Notes: generated by a model not told the origin, from the letters alone. A stretch of DNA of 33,836 nt from Tardiphaga sp. (GCA_030147505.1 JASBVG010000007.1:1-33836), one strand, 5' to 3'; shown: positions 1 through 11,160, counted from the stretch's first letter. Numbers and translations: made by a program.

Positions 1-582
1 GAACTGCAGCATCGACGACGCCACGAAGATGTTCACGATGCTCGCGATGATGATGCCGAACAGGCCCATCAGCAGGAACGAGCCCATGCCCGTCATGTCA
101 CGCTTGGTGGTGTAGCCGTAGAGGCTCAGCGCACCGAACGAAGCCGCCGTGATGAAGAACACGCGCACGATCGAGGTGTGCGTATACACCAGGAAGATCG
201 ACGACAGCGACACACCCATCAGCGCCGCGAACACCCAGAAGAGGAGCTGCGCGGTGGCCGGCTTCAGGCGGTTGATGCCGAAGGAGATGGCGAACACCAT
301 CACCAGCGGAGCGGCGATGAACACCCACTTCAGCGGGCTGGCGAACATGTAGTAGCCGAACGCCGACAGATGGGTCGAGCCGACCCGAGCGACGGCGTTG
401 GAGGCGTCGGTAACGGCGCCCATGTACACGCCCAGAGCGGCGAAGCCGGTAATGGCCAGGCCGATGGTCATGTAGTTGTAGATGCGCAGCATGTAGGAGC
501 GCAGGCCTGCATCCACCGCAGCGGTGTCACGCGTGGCGGCACGTCCGAAGGGAGAGGCGTAGTTACGGTCTAGATCCGACAT
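1..582 (-). CDS. Bax inhibitor-1/YccA family inner membrane protein (partial, C-terminus off the left edge)
   Basis: The reading frame starts at an ATG at 582 and runs off the left edge after 194 codons, so roughly the last quarter of a usual 240-260 residue protein is missing. After a polar N-terminus of about 35 residues, hydrophobic segments lie near residues 36-55, 85-103, 111-133, 137-157 and 166-190. The segment order and the FGINRLKP and SLSSIFLVYTHTSI stretches match the BI-1/YccA/YbhL family. Family members are multi-spanning membrane proteins; some bacterial ones are linked to calcium leak or to FtsH protease control. The exact role here cannot be told from sequence. The gene appears monocistronic and is transcribed away from the ABC permease, whose stop lies about 300 bases away. 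Confidence 0.88.
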   Translation of the reverse strand, partial: MSDLDRNYASPFGRAATRDTAAVDAGLRSYMLRIYNYMTIGLAITGFAALGVYMGAVTDASNAVARVGSTHLSAFGYYMFASPLKWVFIAAPLVMVFAISFGINRLKPATAQLLFWVFAALMGVSLSSIFLVYTHTSIVRVFFITAASFGALSLYGYTTKRDMTGMGSFLLMGLFGIIIASIVNIFVASSMLQF

Positions 583-879
583 GGTCGAAACCTCGATAGG
601 TTGTCCAGGCGCCCGCAAAGGGTGTGCGTCGCTGGTTCAAATTGTATCCCAGATTCAACGCCGTTCGGGATGAAAATCTCGACACAAACGCTGAAGGCCT
701 GACCCAAAGGGTATGTGGTAAACTAACACATTCACTGCAAGCTTCCACGCGTGGCGGAATGTCGCTCCGCAGCACGAGCGTACAAAAAGCGGTAAACGGT
801 CTCATGCGCAAACGCTTGCCGATTCTGCGGCGTTTTTCCCGAATCGCCCGTTGCGGTGACCGCATGGTACCGAAACGGG
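583..879. other. Intergenic stretch between the BI-1 gene and the ABC permease 3' end
   Basis: These 297 bases hold no convincing gene. They should contain the promoter of the BI-1 family gene (minus strand) and the 3' end of the permease transcript. I see no strong hairpin followed by a T-run and no clear -35/-10 pair. Confidence 0.5.
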
Positions 880-3444
880 TCACAAATTCCGCAATACGGT
901 GGCCGGCTTCCGGGTCAGGGCTACCAACGTACCCAGCAGGCCGAGACCCACTGTGACAATAAGCGCCGCCAGCACCACCCCGGCTGCGCTGCCGCTCTGC
1001 CAGGCAAACCCCAGATTCATCAGGCGGGTGACGATCAGCCATGCCGCCACCGAGCCCGCGATGACGCCGAACACCGCGGTGGCAAGGCCGATCATCAGAT
1101 ATTCGAGCGCATAGGCGCCAAGCAGCCGTGCGCGAGTGGCGCCGAGGGTCTTCAATATGACGGCATCATAAACGCGGTGGCGATGGCCAGCCGCGAGCGC
1201 ACCTGACAGCACCAGAATCGCCGACAGCAATGTCACCGCGCTGGCACCGCGGATGGCGAGTGTCAAATTGGTGATCACCGTCCCGACGGTATCGAGCGCT
1301 TCGCGCACCCGCACCGTCGTCACCATCGGAAAGGCGTCGGCCACCGCCTTGACCAGCGCCGCATCCTGCGCGGGGGCGCCCTGCGGCTCGGTCACGGTTG
1401 CGATATGCGTATGCGGAGCACCGCGGAACGTATTGGGCGAAAACACCAGGATGAAGTTGATACCAAGGCTCTGCCAGTCGACACTGCGCAGGCTGCCGAT
1501 CCGGGCCGAGATGTCCCGGCCAAGTACGTTCACCACGATATCATCGCCGAGCTTGAGGCCGAGTCCATCGGCGAGCTTCTTCTCGAACGACACCAGCGGC
1601 GGACCGCTGTAATTTTTCGGCCACCAATCCCCCTCGACGATCCGGGAACCACGCGGCACTTCGTCGGTGTAACTGATGCCGCGGTCGCTCTGCAGCACCC
1701 ATTCGGCATCGGCTGCAGGCTTGAGATCCTCTGCCTTGATGCCGCGCGCGGCCACAATACGACCGCGCAGCATCGGCACCTCCTCCACCGTCGATTGCGG
1801 CTGCCTGTTCTTCAGGAAGGTCGCGAAACGATCCGCTTCGGTGGAGGGAATATCGATGAAATAGAACGACGGCGCCTTTTCCGGCAACGAGGCCATGAAT
1901 TGGCGACGCAGATTGCCGTCGATCTGGGTGACGGTCACCAGCACCGTGAGGCCAAGTCCGAGCGACAACACCACGGATGGCGTCAGCGCGCCCGGCCGGT
2001 GGATATTTGCGATGGCGAGCCTCAGCATGGTCATGCGTGGGCGCGGCAACTTTCGCGCAATCGCCATCAGCACGCCAGCGATCCCGCGCAGCAGAATGAA
2101 AACCAGGATCGACGACAGCACGAAGATGGCGGCAATACGCTTGTCATAGGCGAGGCCGATCACGATGGCGATCAGCACGGAGATGACCAATGCCATCCAG
2201 GCAATGTAGCGCGCCTGCGGCCGCTTCGATTCGGTATGCGCGGCGTCACGGAACAGCGCCGCAACAGGTACGTCATGCACCCGCGCCAGCGGCCAGAGGC
2301 CGAAGGCGAGCGCGGTGAGCAGGCCGTAAAGCAGCGACAACGCCAGCGCGCCGGGATGCAGCGCGGGCACCACCGGCAGCGGCAGCAGATGACCGAGCAA
2401 ACCCACGATGGCGAAGGGCAGCATAGCGCCAAGCGCGAGGCCGATCAGCGAGCCAATCACCGCGAGCACCATCACCTGTGTCAGATACACCGCGAACACA
2501 TCGCGGCCCGTGGCGCCGAGCGCCTTCAGGGCGGCAATCACCTCACGGCGGCGGTCGATATGGCTTCTCACCGCATTGGCGACACCGACGCCGCCGACAA
2601 GAAGCGAAGCAAGACCGACCAAAGTCAGGAATTGAGTGAACCGCAAAATGCTGCGCTCGAGCTGCGGCGATGCATTATCCCGCGAGCGAATTTCCCAGCC
2701 GGCCTGTGGCAACAAACTGCGGGCATCGTCCGTCAGGGTCTTGGAGGCGCGGTCACCGCTGTCCGGCAGGCGAACGCGGTAGGTCCATCGCACGAGACTG
2801 CCTGGCTGCAGCAGCGCGCTGGCGCGCAGCGCATCCTCACTGATGAGAAAACGCGGTGCGAAGCCGACACCGCCCGCGAGCTTGTCGGGCTCCGATTCGA
2901 CGACGCTGCGAATTTGAAAGGTGGCGCTACCGACACTGACGCGATCGCCAAGCTTGAGGCCGAGGCGAGCGAGCAACGTTGTATCGGTTGCCGCACCATA
3001 GGCGCCATCGCGTTCAGCAAGCAGATCGGAAACCGGCATCTCTGGCGCGAGCTTCAATTTGCCGAGCAACGGATAGGCGGCATCCACCGCCTTCATCTCG
3101 ACCAACGCCAGATTGCCGTCGGCGGCGCGCACCATGCCACGCAAGGTGGCCGCCACCGAGACCGCGCCGCGCTGGCGCAGAAAGGCGATCTCGTCCGATT
3201 TCGCCTCGCGCTGCATCAGGGAGAAAGCGACATCGCCGCCGAGCAAGGTGCGGCCCTCGCGAGCGAGGCCGTCATTCAAACTCGCCGCAACCGAGCCAAC
3301 GCCGGCAATGGCCAGTACGCCGAGCGCGATGCAGGCGATGAAAACATAAAAGCCGCTGAGGGCACCGCGCAGCTCGCGAAGCGCGTAGCGCAGGGCCAGC
3401 GACGGACCACGCGTCGGCGCGGGATTGTCGGTCATGACAGCCAT
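880..3444 (-). CDS. ABC transporter permease, FtsX-like, YbbP family
   Basis: An 854-residue integral membrane protein, the usual length for YbbP-type permeases. It has one N-terminal membrane segment (about 31-54), a large periplasmic domain, a central block of several membrane helices that includes an FtsX-like domain, a second periplasmic domain, and a C-terminal group of three helices ending in a second FtsX-like domain. This is the duplicated-FtsX, MacB-like design, which usually couples ATP hydrolysis to movement of the periplasmic domains rather than to import. The start ATG at 3444 shares one base with the stop of the upstream ATPase gene (TGATG), so the two are translationally coupled; a second in-frame ATG lies at 3435. 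In E. coli the related ybbA-ybbP pair also sits divergent from tesA. The substrate is unknown; lipid or export-related roles have been proposed for the family. Confidence 0.9.
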   Translation of the reverse strand: MAVMTDNPAPTRGPSLALRYALRELRGALSGFYVFIACIALGVLAIAGVGSVAASLNDGLAREGRTLLGGDVAFSLMQREAKSDEIAFLRQRGAVSVAATLRGMVRAADGNLALVEMKAVDAAYPLLGKLKLAPEMPVSDLLAERDGAYGAATDTTLLARLGLKLGDRVSVGSATFQIRSVVESEPDKLAGGVGFAPRFLISEDALRASALLQPGSLVRWTYRVRLPDSGDRASKTLTDDARSLLPQAGWEIRSRDNASPQLERSILRFTQFLTLVGLASLLVGGVGVANAVRSHIDRRREVIAALKALGATGRDVFAVYLTQVMVLAVIGSLIGLALGAMLPFAIVGLLGHLLPLPVVPALHPGALALSLLYGLLTALAFGLWPLARVHDVPVAALFRDAAHTESKRPQARYIAWMALVISVLIAIVIGLAYDKRIAAIFVLSSILVFILLRGIAGVLMAIARKLPRPRMTMLRLAIANIHRPGALTPSVVLSLGLGLTVLVTVTQIDGNLRRQFMASLPEKAPSFYFIDIPSTEADRFATFLKNRQPQSTVEEVPMLRGRIVAARGIKAEDLKPAADAEWVLQSDRGISYTDEVPRGSRIVEGDWWPKNYSGPPLVSFEKKLADGLGLKLGDDIVVNVLGRDISARIGSLRSVDWQSLGINFILVFSPNTFRGAPHTHIATVTEPQGAPAQDAALVKAVADAFPMVTTVRVREALDTVGTVITNLTLAIRGASAVTLLSAILVLSGALAAGHRHRVYDAVILKTLGATRARLLGAYALEYLMIGLATAVFGVIAGSVAAWLIVTRLMNLGFAWQSGSAAGVVLAALIVTVGLGLLGTLVALTRKPATVLRNL

Positions 3445-4154
3445 CAGGCTGTCTCGATATGGCCGGAGCGCAGGCGGACCACGCGGTCGCAGCGTTCGGC
3501 GAGCGCGTGGTCGTGGGTGACCAGCACCAGCGTCATGCCGCGTTCGGCATGTTGCGCGAACAGGAGATCGACGATCTGAGCGCCGGTGTTCTCGTCGAGA
3601 TTGCCGGTCGGCTCATCCGCGACGAGAATCGCGGGATCGGGCGCGAGCGCGCGCGCCAGTGCGACGCGTTGCTGTTCGCCGCCGGAAAGCTGGCGCGGAT
3701 AGTGATGCAGGCGTGCACCGAGGCCCACCGCCTCCAACTCCTCCGCCGCGCGCCCGTTGGGATCGGGATGGCCCGCGAGTTCCAAAGGTACGGCGACATT
3801 TTCCAGCGCCGTCATGGTCGGAATCAGATGAAAGGACTGGAAGACAATACCGACATGACGACCGCGGAAGCGCGCCAATCCGTCCTCGTCGAGATCATTG
3901 AAAGCGGTGCCATTGACCACCACCTGACCCGAGTCAGGACGCTCCAGCCCCGCCATCACCATCAGCAGCGTGGATTTTCCGGAGCCTGACGGGCCGATCA
4001 GCCCGATTGCCTCGCCCGATCCGACGCGCAGGCTGATATCCTTGAGGATATGCACGCGCGCCGCGCCCGTGCCGAGCGACAGGTTGAGGTTCGAGATGGA
4101 AATGGTGTCCGGCAGAGTGCCGGCCGAGGATGAGGTGTCGATGCGCGTGTCCAT
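3444..4154 (-). CDS. ABC transporter ATP-binding protein, YbbA/LolD type
   Basis: A 236-residue ATPase that energises the permease immediately downstream. Counted from the ATG at 4154, Walker A (GPSGSGKST) is at 54-62, the signature LSGGEQQ at 146-152, Walker B with the catalytic Glu (ILVADEP) at 166-172 and the switch His at 204. It belongs to the MacB/LolD/YbbA class of the ABC superfamily. An in-frame ATG further upstream at 4241 would add 29 residues of low-complexity, poorly ABC-like sequence and would run deep into the divergent esterase gene, so the 4154 start is preferred. No strong ribosome binding site is seen at either start, so the exact N-terminus is uncertain. Confidence 0.9.
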   Translation of the reverse strand: MDTRIDTSSSAGTLPDTISISNLNLSLGTGAARVHILKDISLRVGSGEAIGLIGPSGSGKSTLLMVMAGLERPDSGQVVVNGTAFNDLDEDGLARFRGRHVGIVFQSFHLIPTMTALENVAVPLELAGHPDPNGRAAEELEAVGLGARLHHYPRQLSGGEQQRVALARALAPDPAILVADEPTGNLDENTGAQIVDLLFAQHAERGMTLVLVTHDHALAERCDRVVRLRSGHIETA

Positions 4155-4839
4155 GTCGGTGTCATATGGCACTTCATTTGCGGCGGTCGAGGGGTGGTTT
4201 CGCAGGTTTGTGTGCCTGTTGTTTGCTGGCTGGCTCGTCATGTTGCCGCAGGCACCCGCAGTCGCGCAGGCTGCCCCCGTGAAACTCGTCGTGCTCGGGG
4301 ACTCGCTGAGCGCGGGCTACAATCTGCCGGCAGCCGCCGCCTTTCCGGTTCGGCTGCAGAAGGCGCTGACGGGTAACGGTATCGCTGTCGAGATCGCCAA
4401 TGCCGGTGTATCCGGCGACACCACCTCGGGCGGGCTCGGCCGCCTCGACTGGTCGGTGCCGGATGGCACCCAAGGCGTGATCTTGGAACTTGGCGCCAAT
4501 GACGCACTCCGCGGCGTCGATCCGAAAATCCCGCGTGAGGCGCTCGCCGAAATCATCAAGAGACTGCAGGCACGCGGCATCAAGATACTGCTGTGCGGCA
4601 TGCTGGCACCGCCGAACTACGGCAAGGAGTACGCGGAGAAATTCAACGCGATCTACCCGGATCTCGCCAAACAGTTCGATATTCCGCTGTATCCGTTCTT
4701 CCTCGATGGTGTCGCCGGCGAGAGCAAACTCAATCTTCCAGACGGCATGCACCCGACCGCGGCGGGTGTGGATGTCGTGGTGAACAAAATCTTGCCGACG
4801 GTGGAATCTTTCGTGGCCTCGCTTGCGCCGAAGAGCTGA
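4141..4839 (+). CDS. tesA: TesA-like GDSL/SGNH hydrolase (arylesterase / lysophospholipase)
   Basis: A 232-residue secreted SGNH hydrolase. The N-terminus has basic residues, a hydrophobic stretch (about 23-35) and an Ala-rich AVAQA end near residue 44, as in a Sec signal peptide, so the enzyme probably works in the periplasm. Catalytic blocks are visible: GDSL at 53-56 (nucleophile Ser55), an Asn in GAND near 120, and the C-terminal DxxH (Asp201, His204). Relatives cleave acyl-CoA, aryl esters and lysophospholipids. The ATG at 4141 has a GAGG ribosome binding site five bases upstream; an ATG at 4153 is the alternative. Either start overlaps or abuts the start of the divergent ABC ATPase gene. 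The pairing with ybbA/ybbP homologues matches E. coli. Confidence 0.88.
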   Translation: MRVSMSVSYGTSFAAVEGWFRRFVCLLFAGWLVMLPQAPAVAQAAPVKLVVLGDSLSAGYNLPAAAAFPVRLQKALTGNGIAVEIANAGVSGDTTSGGLGRLDWSVPDGTQGVILELGANDALRGVDPKIPREALAEIIKRLQARGIKILLCGMLAPPNYGKEYAEKFNAIYPDLAKQFDIPLYPFFLDGVAGESKLNLPDGMHPTAAGVDVVVNKILPTVESFVASLAPKS

Positions 4840-5004
4840 GCAATTGCCTACCAAGCGATCATGGTCGGTCGGTGCATGCAGAGTTATTCGGAACTTGACA
4901 CTGCGACGACACGCTTTGCTTCGCAGAGTCACATAACTCGGGTACAAAATAGACATCGGTGATTCGTTGATTTGTTCGATTCGCCGGCTCGTTTGTTCGG
5001 GCAT

Positions 5005-5056
5005 GATTTTCGCCGAGCGGTGCAGTCTCAAGCACCCGCACCTTTCGGCGAAAATC
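5005..5056. repeat. 12-bp inverted repeat, possibly a degenerate REP/RIME-like element
   Basis: GATTTTCGCCGA (5005-5016) is perfectly complementary to TCGGCGAAAATC (5045-5056), with a 28-base loop. It sits in the leader just upstream of the thpR ribosome binding site. The outer context (GCATGATTTT ...) resembles intergenic palindromes common in Rhizobiales. A structured leader for thpR is an alternative reading. Confidence 0.5.
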
Positions 5057-5081
5057 GCGCCCCGACAAAAAGGAGCTGCCT

Positions 5082-5621
5082 ATGCCGCGTCTATTCGCCG
5101 GACTGGAAATCCCAGTCGAGATCGGCCAGCGATTGGCCAACTTACGTGGTGGCCTCCCCGGCGCGCGCTGGATCGACCCCGAAAATTATCACGTCACCCT
5201 CCGCTTCATCGGCGATATTGACGGCATCTCTGCCAATGAGATCGCCTATCTCATGGCGCGCGTCGAGCGGAAGCCGTTCAAGGTCGAGATTCGCGGGCTC
5301 AACAGCTTCGGCGGTCACAAGCCGCGCGCCATCGTCGCCTCGGTGGAGCCGAGCAAGCCGCTGATGGAATTGCAGGCCGAGCTCGAGCGCCTCGTGCGCC
5401 GCTGCGGTCTCGAGCCGGAAGGCCGTAAATTCACCCCGCATGTGACCCTCGCCCGGCTGCGCGACGTGTCGAGCTGGGATGTCGCCGACTATCTGTCAGT
5501 GCGCGGGTATTTTCCGACGCAGAGCTTCACGGCAGAGCAGTTTGTGCTGTTCTCGTCGCGCGCATCAACCGGTGGCGGGCCGTATCTGGTGGAGAATTCA
5601 TACGAGCTGTGCGCAGCTTAG
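5082..5621 (+). CDS. thpR: RNA 2',3'-cyclic phosphodiesterase (2'-5' RNA ligase / LigT family)
   Basis: A 179-residue protein with the two HxTx motifs that define the 2H phosphoesterase family: HVTL at 37-40 and HVTL at 120-123, about 80 residues apart as expected. The family opens 2',3'-cyclic phosphates on RNA ends and was first named for a weak, reversible 2'-5' ligase activity. The ATG at 5082 follows a strong AGGAG ribosome binding site with a six-base spacer. The gene stands alone between the esterase and zapE on the same strand, with about 240 bases upstream that carry an inverted repeat. The function is well supported at family level; the natural RNA substrate is not known. Confidence 0.9.
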   Translation: MPRLFAGLEIPVEIGQRLANLRGGLPGARWIDPENYHVTLRFIGDIDGISANEIAYLMARVERKPFKVEIRGLNSFGGHKPRAIVASVEPSKPLMELQAELERLVRRCGLEPEGRKFTPHVTLARLRDVSSWDVADYLSVRGYFPTQSFTAEQFVLFSSRASTGGGPYLVENSYELCAA

Positions 5622-5651
5622 GGCCAAATAACTAGCGAAGGCGTTCCGATC

Positions 5652-5688
5652 CTCTCCCCAGGCCGTAAAAGCGGCGCTGTGGGGAGAG
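5652..5688. repeat. Palindrome CTCTCCCCA...TGGGGAGAG after thpR
   Basis: Perfect 9-bp arms (5652-5660 and 5680-5688) enclose a 19-base loop about 30 bases after the thpR stop. No T-run follows, so a Rho-independent terminator is doubtful. The CTCTCCCC/GGGGAGAG arms look like a common bradyrhizobial intergenic repeat. Confidence 0.5.
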
Positions 5689-5758
5689 ATAGGAGCGCAT
5701 CGCTGTTTCCTTAATTCTGATCTTGCATTTTCCCCTTGCATGGGGCCGTTAGGCGCCC

Positions 5759-6940
5759 ATGCCCGCCCCAAATACATCCTTCCGCGAACAATACACAGCT
5801 CTCGTCACCGCCGGTACCATCGAGGCCGATCCAGCCCAGGCTCAGGCCGTCGAAGCCATCGCTGCGCTCGACGCGAAGCTCGCGACCTATGAGCCGCCGC
5901 GCAAGAAAGGGTTCTTCGGCCGCTTGTTCGGCGACAAGGATACGCAGCCGCCGAAGGGGCTTTACGTCCATGGCGAGGTCGGCCGCGGCAAGACCATGCT
6001 GATGGACCTGTTCTTCGAGAGCAGCTCGGTCGAACACAAGCGCCGCGCGCATTTCCATGAATTCATGGCCGACGCTCATGAGCGCATCTACAGTTTCCGC
6101 CAGAAGATCGCGAGCGGCGAGATCCCGGACGGCGACGTCATCACGCTGACGGCCAATTCAATCTTCGAGGAAGCATGGCTACTGTGCTTCGACGAGTTTC
6201 ACGTCACCGACATTGCGGATGCAATGATCCTTGGCCGCCTGTTCGCGCGGCTGTTCGAACTCGGCACCGTGGTGTTCGCGACATCCAATGTCGAGCCGGT
6301 AAATCTCTACAAAGGCGGCCTCAACCGGGCGCTGTTCCTGCCCTTCATCAAGCAGATCGAAGATCACATGGACGTGCGCAAGCTGGACTCGCGCACCGAT
6401 TTCCGTATGGAAAAGCTGGTCGGCGTGAAGAGCTGGCTGGTGCCGGATGACGCCGCTGCCAAAGCACAGCTCGATGCCGCTTTTACAAAACTCACTGGCG
6501 GCGCGCAGGGCAAGTCGCGCGAGCTCACAGTGAAGGGCCGCAAACTGCACGTGCCATTTGAGGCCCAAGGGGTCGCGCGCTTCACCTTCAACGATCTCTG
6601 CGAGCAGCCGCTCGGTGCGTCCGACTATCTCAAGCTCGCGCATGAGTATCACACGCTGTTCATTGAACACGTGCCGGCGATGACCGAGGTCAACCGCAAC
6701 GCGGCCAAACGCTTCATCTCCCTGATCGACACGCTCTATGACAACGCCGTGAAGCTGATGGCGACCGCGGCGGCCGAACCGCCGGACCTCTATTCGGCGG
6801 AACAGGGCACCGAGAAGTTCGAATTCGTCCGTACGGCGTCCCGCTTGTTCGAGATGGGCTCCGAGAGCTATCTCGCGCTGCCCCACGGTCGCAGCGACTC
6901 CACTGCATCCGGTGCGACCACCGGCCTGGTCGAGACCTGA
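5759..6940 (+). CDS. zapE: Cell division protein ZapE (AFG1-like AAA+ ATPase)
   Basis: A 393-residue P-loop ATPase. Walker A (GEVGRGKTM) lies at 72-80, Walker B (LLCFDEF) at 141-147 and a sensor-1-like ATSN at 174-177, in the layout of the AFG1/ZapE family. ZapE is reported in E. coli to act on FtsZ rings under stress, and yeast Afg1 is linked to mitochondrial protein quality control. The N-terminal 50 residues are variable. The ATG at 5759 has only a weak AGG-type ribosome binding site. The gene lies just upstream of mdh on the same strand, an arrangement I recall as common in Bradyrhizobium-like genomes, but the 226-base gap suggests mdh has its own promoter. Confidence 0.9.
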   Translation: MPAPNTSFREQYTALVTAGTIEADPAQAQAVEAIAALDAKLATYEPPRKKGFFGRLFGDKDTQPPKGLYVHGEVGRGKTMLMDLFFESSSVEHKRRAHFHEFMADAHERIYSFRQKIASGEIPDGDVITLTANSIFEEAWLLCFDEFHVTDIADAMILGRLFARLFELGTVVFATSNVEPVNLYKGGLNRALFLPFIKQIEDHMDVRKLDSRTDFRMEKLVGVKSWLVPDDAAAKAQLDAAFTKLTGGAQGKSRELTVKGRKLHVPFEAQGVARFTFNDLCEQPLGASDYLKLAHEYHTLFIEHVPAMTEVNRNAAKRFISLIDTLYDNAVKLMATAAAEPPDLYSAEQGTEKFEFVRTASRLFEMGSESYLALPHGRSDSTASGATTGLVET

Positions 6941-7077
6941 GTGTTACGAGCTATTCCAATCGGGCTCGGGTCAACCAGTAGTACCCACGTTTCGGCAGGC
7001 CGGCCGCCGTCTCGCCTTGTATGCCAGCAACAATCTGCAACGCTGACCTCCCGCCCGACAAATGGGCAGGGGCTGAC

Positions 7078-8132
<1,055 letters not shown>

Positions 8133-8147
8133 AATCGAATGAACTGA

Positions 8148-8174
8148 ACCGGCACCCCTGGGGTGCCGGTTTTG
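8148..8174 (+). terminator. Rho-independent terminator after mdh
   Basis: ACCGGCACC(CC) pairs with (GG)GGTGCCGGT across 8148-8170, followed by TTTTGCATTT. The stem is GC-rich with a very short loop, and the T-run is four bases with a further T-rich stretch. It probably reduces readthrough from mdh into sucC. Confidence 0.8.
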
Positions 8175-8250
8175 CATTTGACGCGGTTGGCTATCCCTGC
8201 GACGAACCCACCCGGCCAACTTCGTCCGTCATACGGAATTACCCGCAACT

Positions 8251-8280
8251 TTGACATCTGGCACTCGTGGTATACGTTAT
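8251..8280 (+). promoter_or_regulatory. Candidate sigma-70 promoter for sucCD
   Basis: A perfect -35 TTGACA lies at 8251-8256. A CGTTAT -10 candidate follows at 8275-8280 after 18 bases, about 60 bases before the sucC ATG. Its position between the mdh terminator and sucC supports a separate sucCD promoter. Confidence 0.5.
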
Positions 8281-8338
8281 GCCAATTCGAAGAAACGGCG
8301 TGAATTCCAATTTCACCATCGGGGTTCGGGAGCATCTT

Positions 8339-9535
<1,197 letters not shown>

Positions 9536-9539
9536 GCTC

Positions 9540-10427
9540 ATGTCAGTCTTGATCGACAAGAACACCAAGGTCATCACCCAGGGCTTCACCGGCAAGAACG
9601 GGACGTTCCACTCGGAACAGGCGATCGCCTACGGCACCAAGGTTGTCGGCGGCACCTCGCCGGGCAAGGGCGGCTCGACCCATATCGGCCTGCCCGTGTT
9701 CGACACCGTGGCGGAAGCCCGCGACAAGACCGGCGCCGATGCGTCGGTGATCTACGTGCCGCCGCCGGGCGCCGCTGATGCGATCTGCGAAGCCATCGAT
9801 GCGGAAATCCCGCTGATCGTCTGCATCACCGAGGGCATTCCGGTGCTCGACATGGTGCGCGTGAAGCGTTCGCTGTCGGGTTCGAAGTCGCGCCTGATCG
9901 GCCCGAACTGCCCGGGCGTCGTCACCGCCGGTGAATCGAAGATCGGCATCATGCCGGCCAACATCTTCAAGCCCGGCAAGGTCGGCATCCTGTCGCGCTC
10001 CGGCACGCTGACCTATGAAGCCGTGTTCCAGACCACCCAGGCCGGCCTCGGCCAGACCTCGGCCGTCGGCATCGGCGGCGACCCGGTCAAGGGCACCGAA
10101 TTCATCGACGTGCTCGAGATGTTCCTGGCCGACGACAAGACCGAGTCGATCATCATGATCGGCGAGATCGGTGGTTCGGCGGAGGAAGACGCCGCGCAGT
10201 TCATCAAGGACGAAGCCAAGCGCGGCCGCAAGAAGCCGATGGTCGGCTTCATCGGCGGCGTCACCGCACCTCCCGGCCGCCGCATGGGCCATGCCGGCGC
10301 CATCGTGTCGGGCGGCAAGGGTGATGCCCAGTCGAAGATCGCAGCCATGGAAGCCGCCGGCATCCGCGTCTCGCCGTCGCCGGCCCGCCTCGGCACCACG
10401 CTGGTGGACGTGCTCGCGGGGAAGTAA
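9540..10427 (+). CDS. sucD: Succinyl-CoA synthetase (ADP-forming) alpha subunit
   Basis: A 295-residue subunit that binds CoA and carries the phosphohistidine. The N-terminal CoA-binding Rossmann domain holds [10 protein letters not shown] near 15-24. The GPNCPG motif is at 121-126, and the active-site His251 sits in [12 protein letters not shown]. The length is typical. It forms an operon with sucC (four-base gap), and a strong terminator follows 26 bases after the stop. In many Rhizobiales sucA follows directly as part of mdh-sucCDAB, but here an unrelated block of about 4.6 kb intervenes. Confidence 0.97.
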   Translation: MSVLIDKNTKVITQGFTGKNGTFHSEQAIAYGTKVVGGTSPGKGGSTHIGLPVFDTVAEARDKTGADASVIYVPPPGAADAICEAIDAEIPLIVCITEGIPVLDMVRVKRSLSGSKSRLIGPNCPGVVTAGESKIGIMPANIFKPGKVGILSRSGTLTYEAVFQTTQAGLGQTSAVGIGGDPVKGTEFIDVLEMFLADDKTESIIMIGEIGGSAEEDAAQFIKDEAKRGRKKPMVGFIGGVTAPPGRRMGHAGAIVSGGKGDAQSKIAAMEAAGIRVSPSPARLGTTLVDVLAGK

Positions 10428-10453
10428 GCCGCGAAGTATCGGCCTGAAATGAC

Positions 10454-10486
10454 AAAGGCCCGTTCGCAGGAGCGGGCCTTTTTGTT
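10454..10486 (+). terminator. Rho-independent terminator after sucD
   Basis: AAAGGCCCG (10454-10462) pairs with CGGGCCTTT (10473-10481) around a ten-base loop and continues into a T-rich TTTTTGTTT tail. It ends the sucCD transcript and insulates it from the vapBC pair, which is read on the other strand. Confidence 0.88.
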
Positions 10487-10511
10487 TGCCGGGGACATTG
10501 CCGGCGCGTAG

Positions 10512-10921
10512 CTATGCCGCCCAATCGATGACGATCAGTCCTTGTACCCGCTTAAATTCGCTCGTATTGGCGGTCACAAGTGTTGCCCCGGCGCGGCGCG
10601 CCTGCGCCGCGATCAGCACGTCGTAAGGCCCGATGGGCGTTCCTGTGCGTTTCAGGTCCGCGCGAATATCCGCCGCCTCAACAGCATCCATGGATTCGAA
10701 CGACAAAAGTGAGAGACGTCCAGACGCGATGAACAGCGCAATCTTGTTCTCGTTCGCTTTGCGTCGCTCACTGCCGGCGGCACCGTACATCAACTCGTGA
10801 TAAACGATGATCGACAGAGACATTGGTCCCCTGCCGTCAGTGCTGCATCGAAGCGCGCTCGCACCTGAGGGTGCCGATTGTTGAGAAGTGCGATCGCGAC
10901 ATTGGTGTCGAGATGAATCAC
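10512..10921 (-). pseudogene. vapC: VapC-type PIN-domain toxin, frameshifted
   Basis: Two frames must be joined to give a full VapC. The first starts at a GTG at 10921 that overlaps the vapB stop (GTGA) and encodes VIHLDTNVAIALL, with the first PIN-domain Asp at residue 5. It runs to a TGA at 10790-10792. The matching downstream PIN sequence (HELMYGA, PYDVLIAAQA, a TANTSEF stretch) continues in another frame to 10512. The frames meet at a run of four Gs on the minus strand (plus-strand 10828-10831); one extra G would restore one continuous ribonuclease of about 136 residues. An internal ATG at 10823 with AGGGGA just before it could give a protein lacking Asp5. The gene is either inactivated or carries a sequencing error in a homopolymer. 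Confidence 0.85.
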
Positions 10922-11160
10922 CGGTCGAACACGATGTGGTCGGCCGGCATCGCCGGCTGTTCGCGGCCGTCCGGCATGAACGGGCTGTCACCGGTCTGGT
11001 CAATCAGCGCCCACGGCATCGCGCCGCCGTCAATCGGCTCAAGGATCACCTTGTCGCCAATCTTGGTGACGCGCACCTCCGTTCCCTCGAAACGAAACCC
11101 CTTGGGCAACCGCACCGCCTGGCTGCGGCCGTGCGTGAAGAGTTTGGCTGTGGCTCTCAT
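10918..11160 (-). CDS. vapB: VapB-type antitoxin, AbrB/SpoVT-like
   Basis: An 80-residue protein. Residues 1-42 have the swapped-hairpin AbrB fold pattern (AKLFTHGRSQAVRLPKGFRF) typical of VapB DNA-binding domains. The C-terminal 40 residues, rich in Pro and acidic residues, are the part expected to wrap the VapC toxin. The ATG at 11160 follows GCGAGG with five bases between. Its stop overlaps the vapC start by four bases, the usual coupling in type II toxin-antitoxin pairs. Known VapBC complexes repress their own promoter, which would lie in 11161-11275. The antitoxin is intact although the toxin frame is broken. Confidence 0.85.
   Translation of the reverse strand: MRATAKLFTHGRSQAVRLPKGFRFEGTEVRVTKIGDKVILEPIDGGAMPWALIDQTGDSPFMPDGREQPAMPADHIVFDR

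Noticed and set aside
1405..3579. Plus-strand open frame of over 700 codons opposite the ABC permease
   Set aside because: It is an antisense shadow of a high-GC coding gene; the translation is rich in Arg, His and Gln and shows no family motifs, while the minus strand encodes a clear YbbP-type permease.
10823..11003. Extended N-terminus for the vapC frame reading upstream of 10823
   Set aside because: The residues before MSLSIIVYHEL are out-of-frame translation of the vapC start and vapB; the true N-terminus lies in the other frame, which identifies a frameshift instead.
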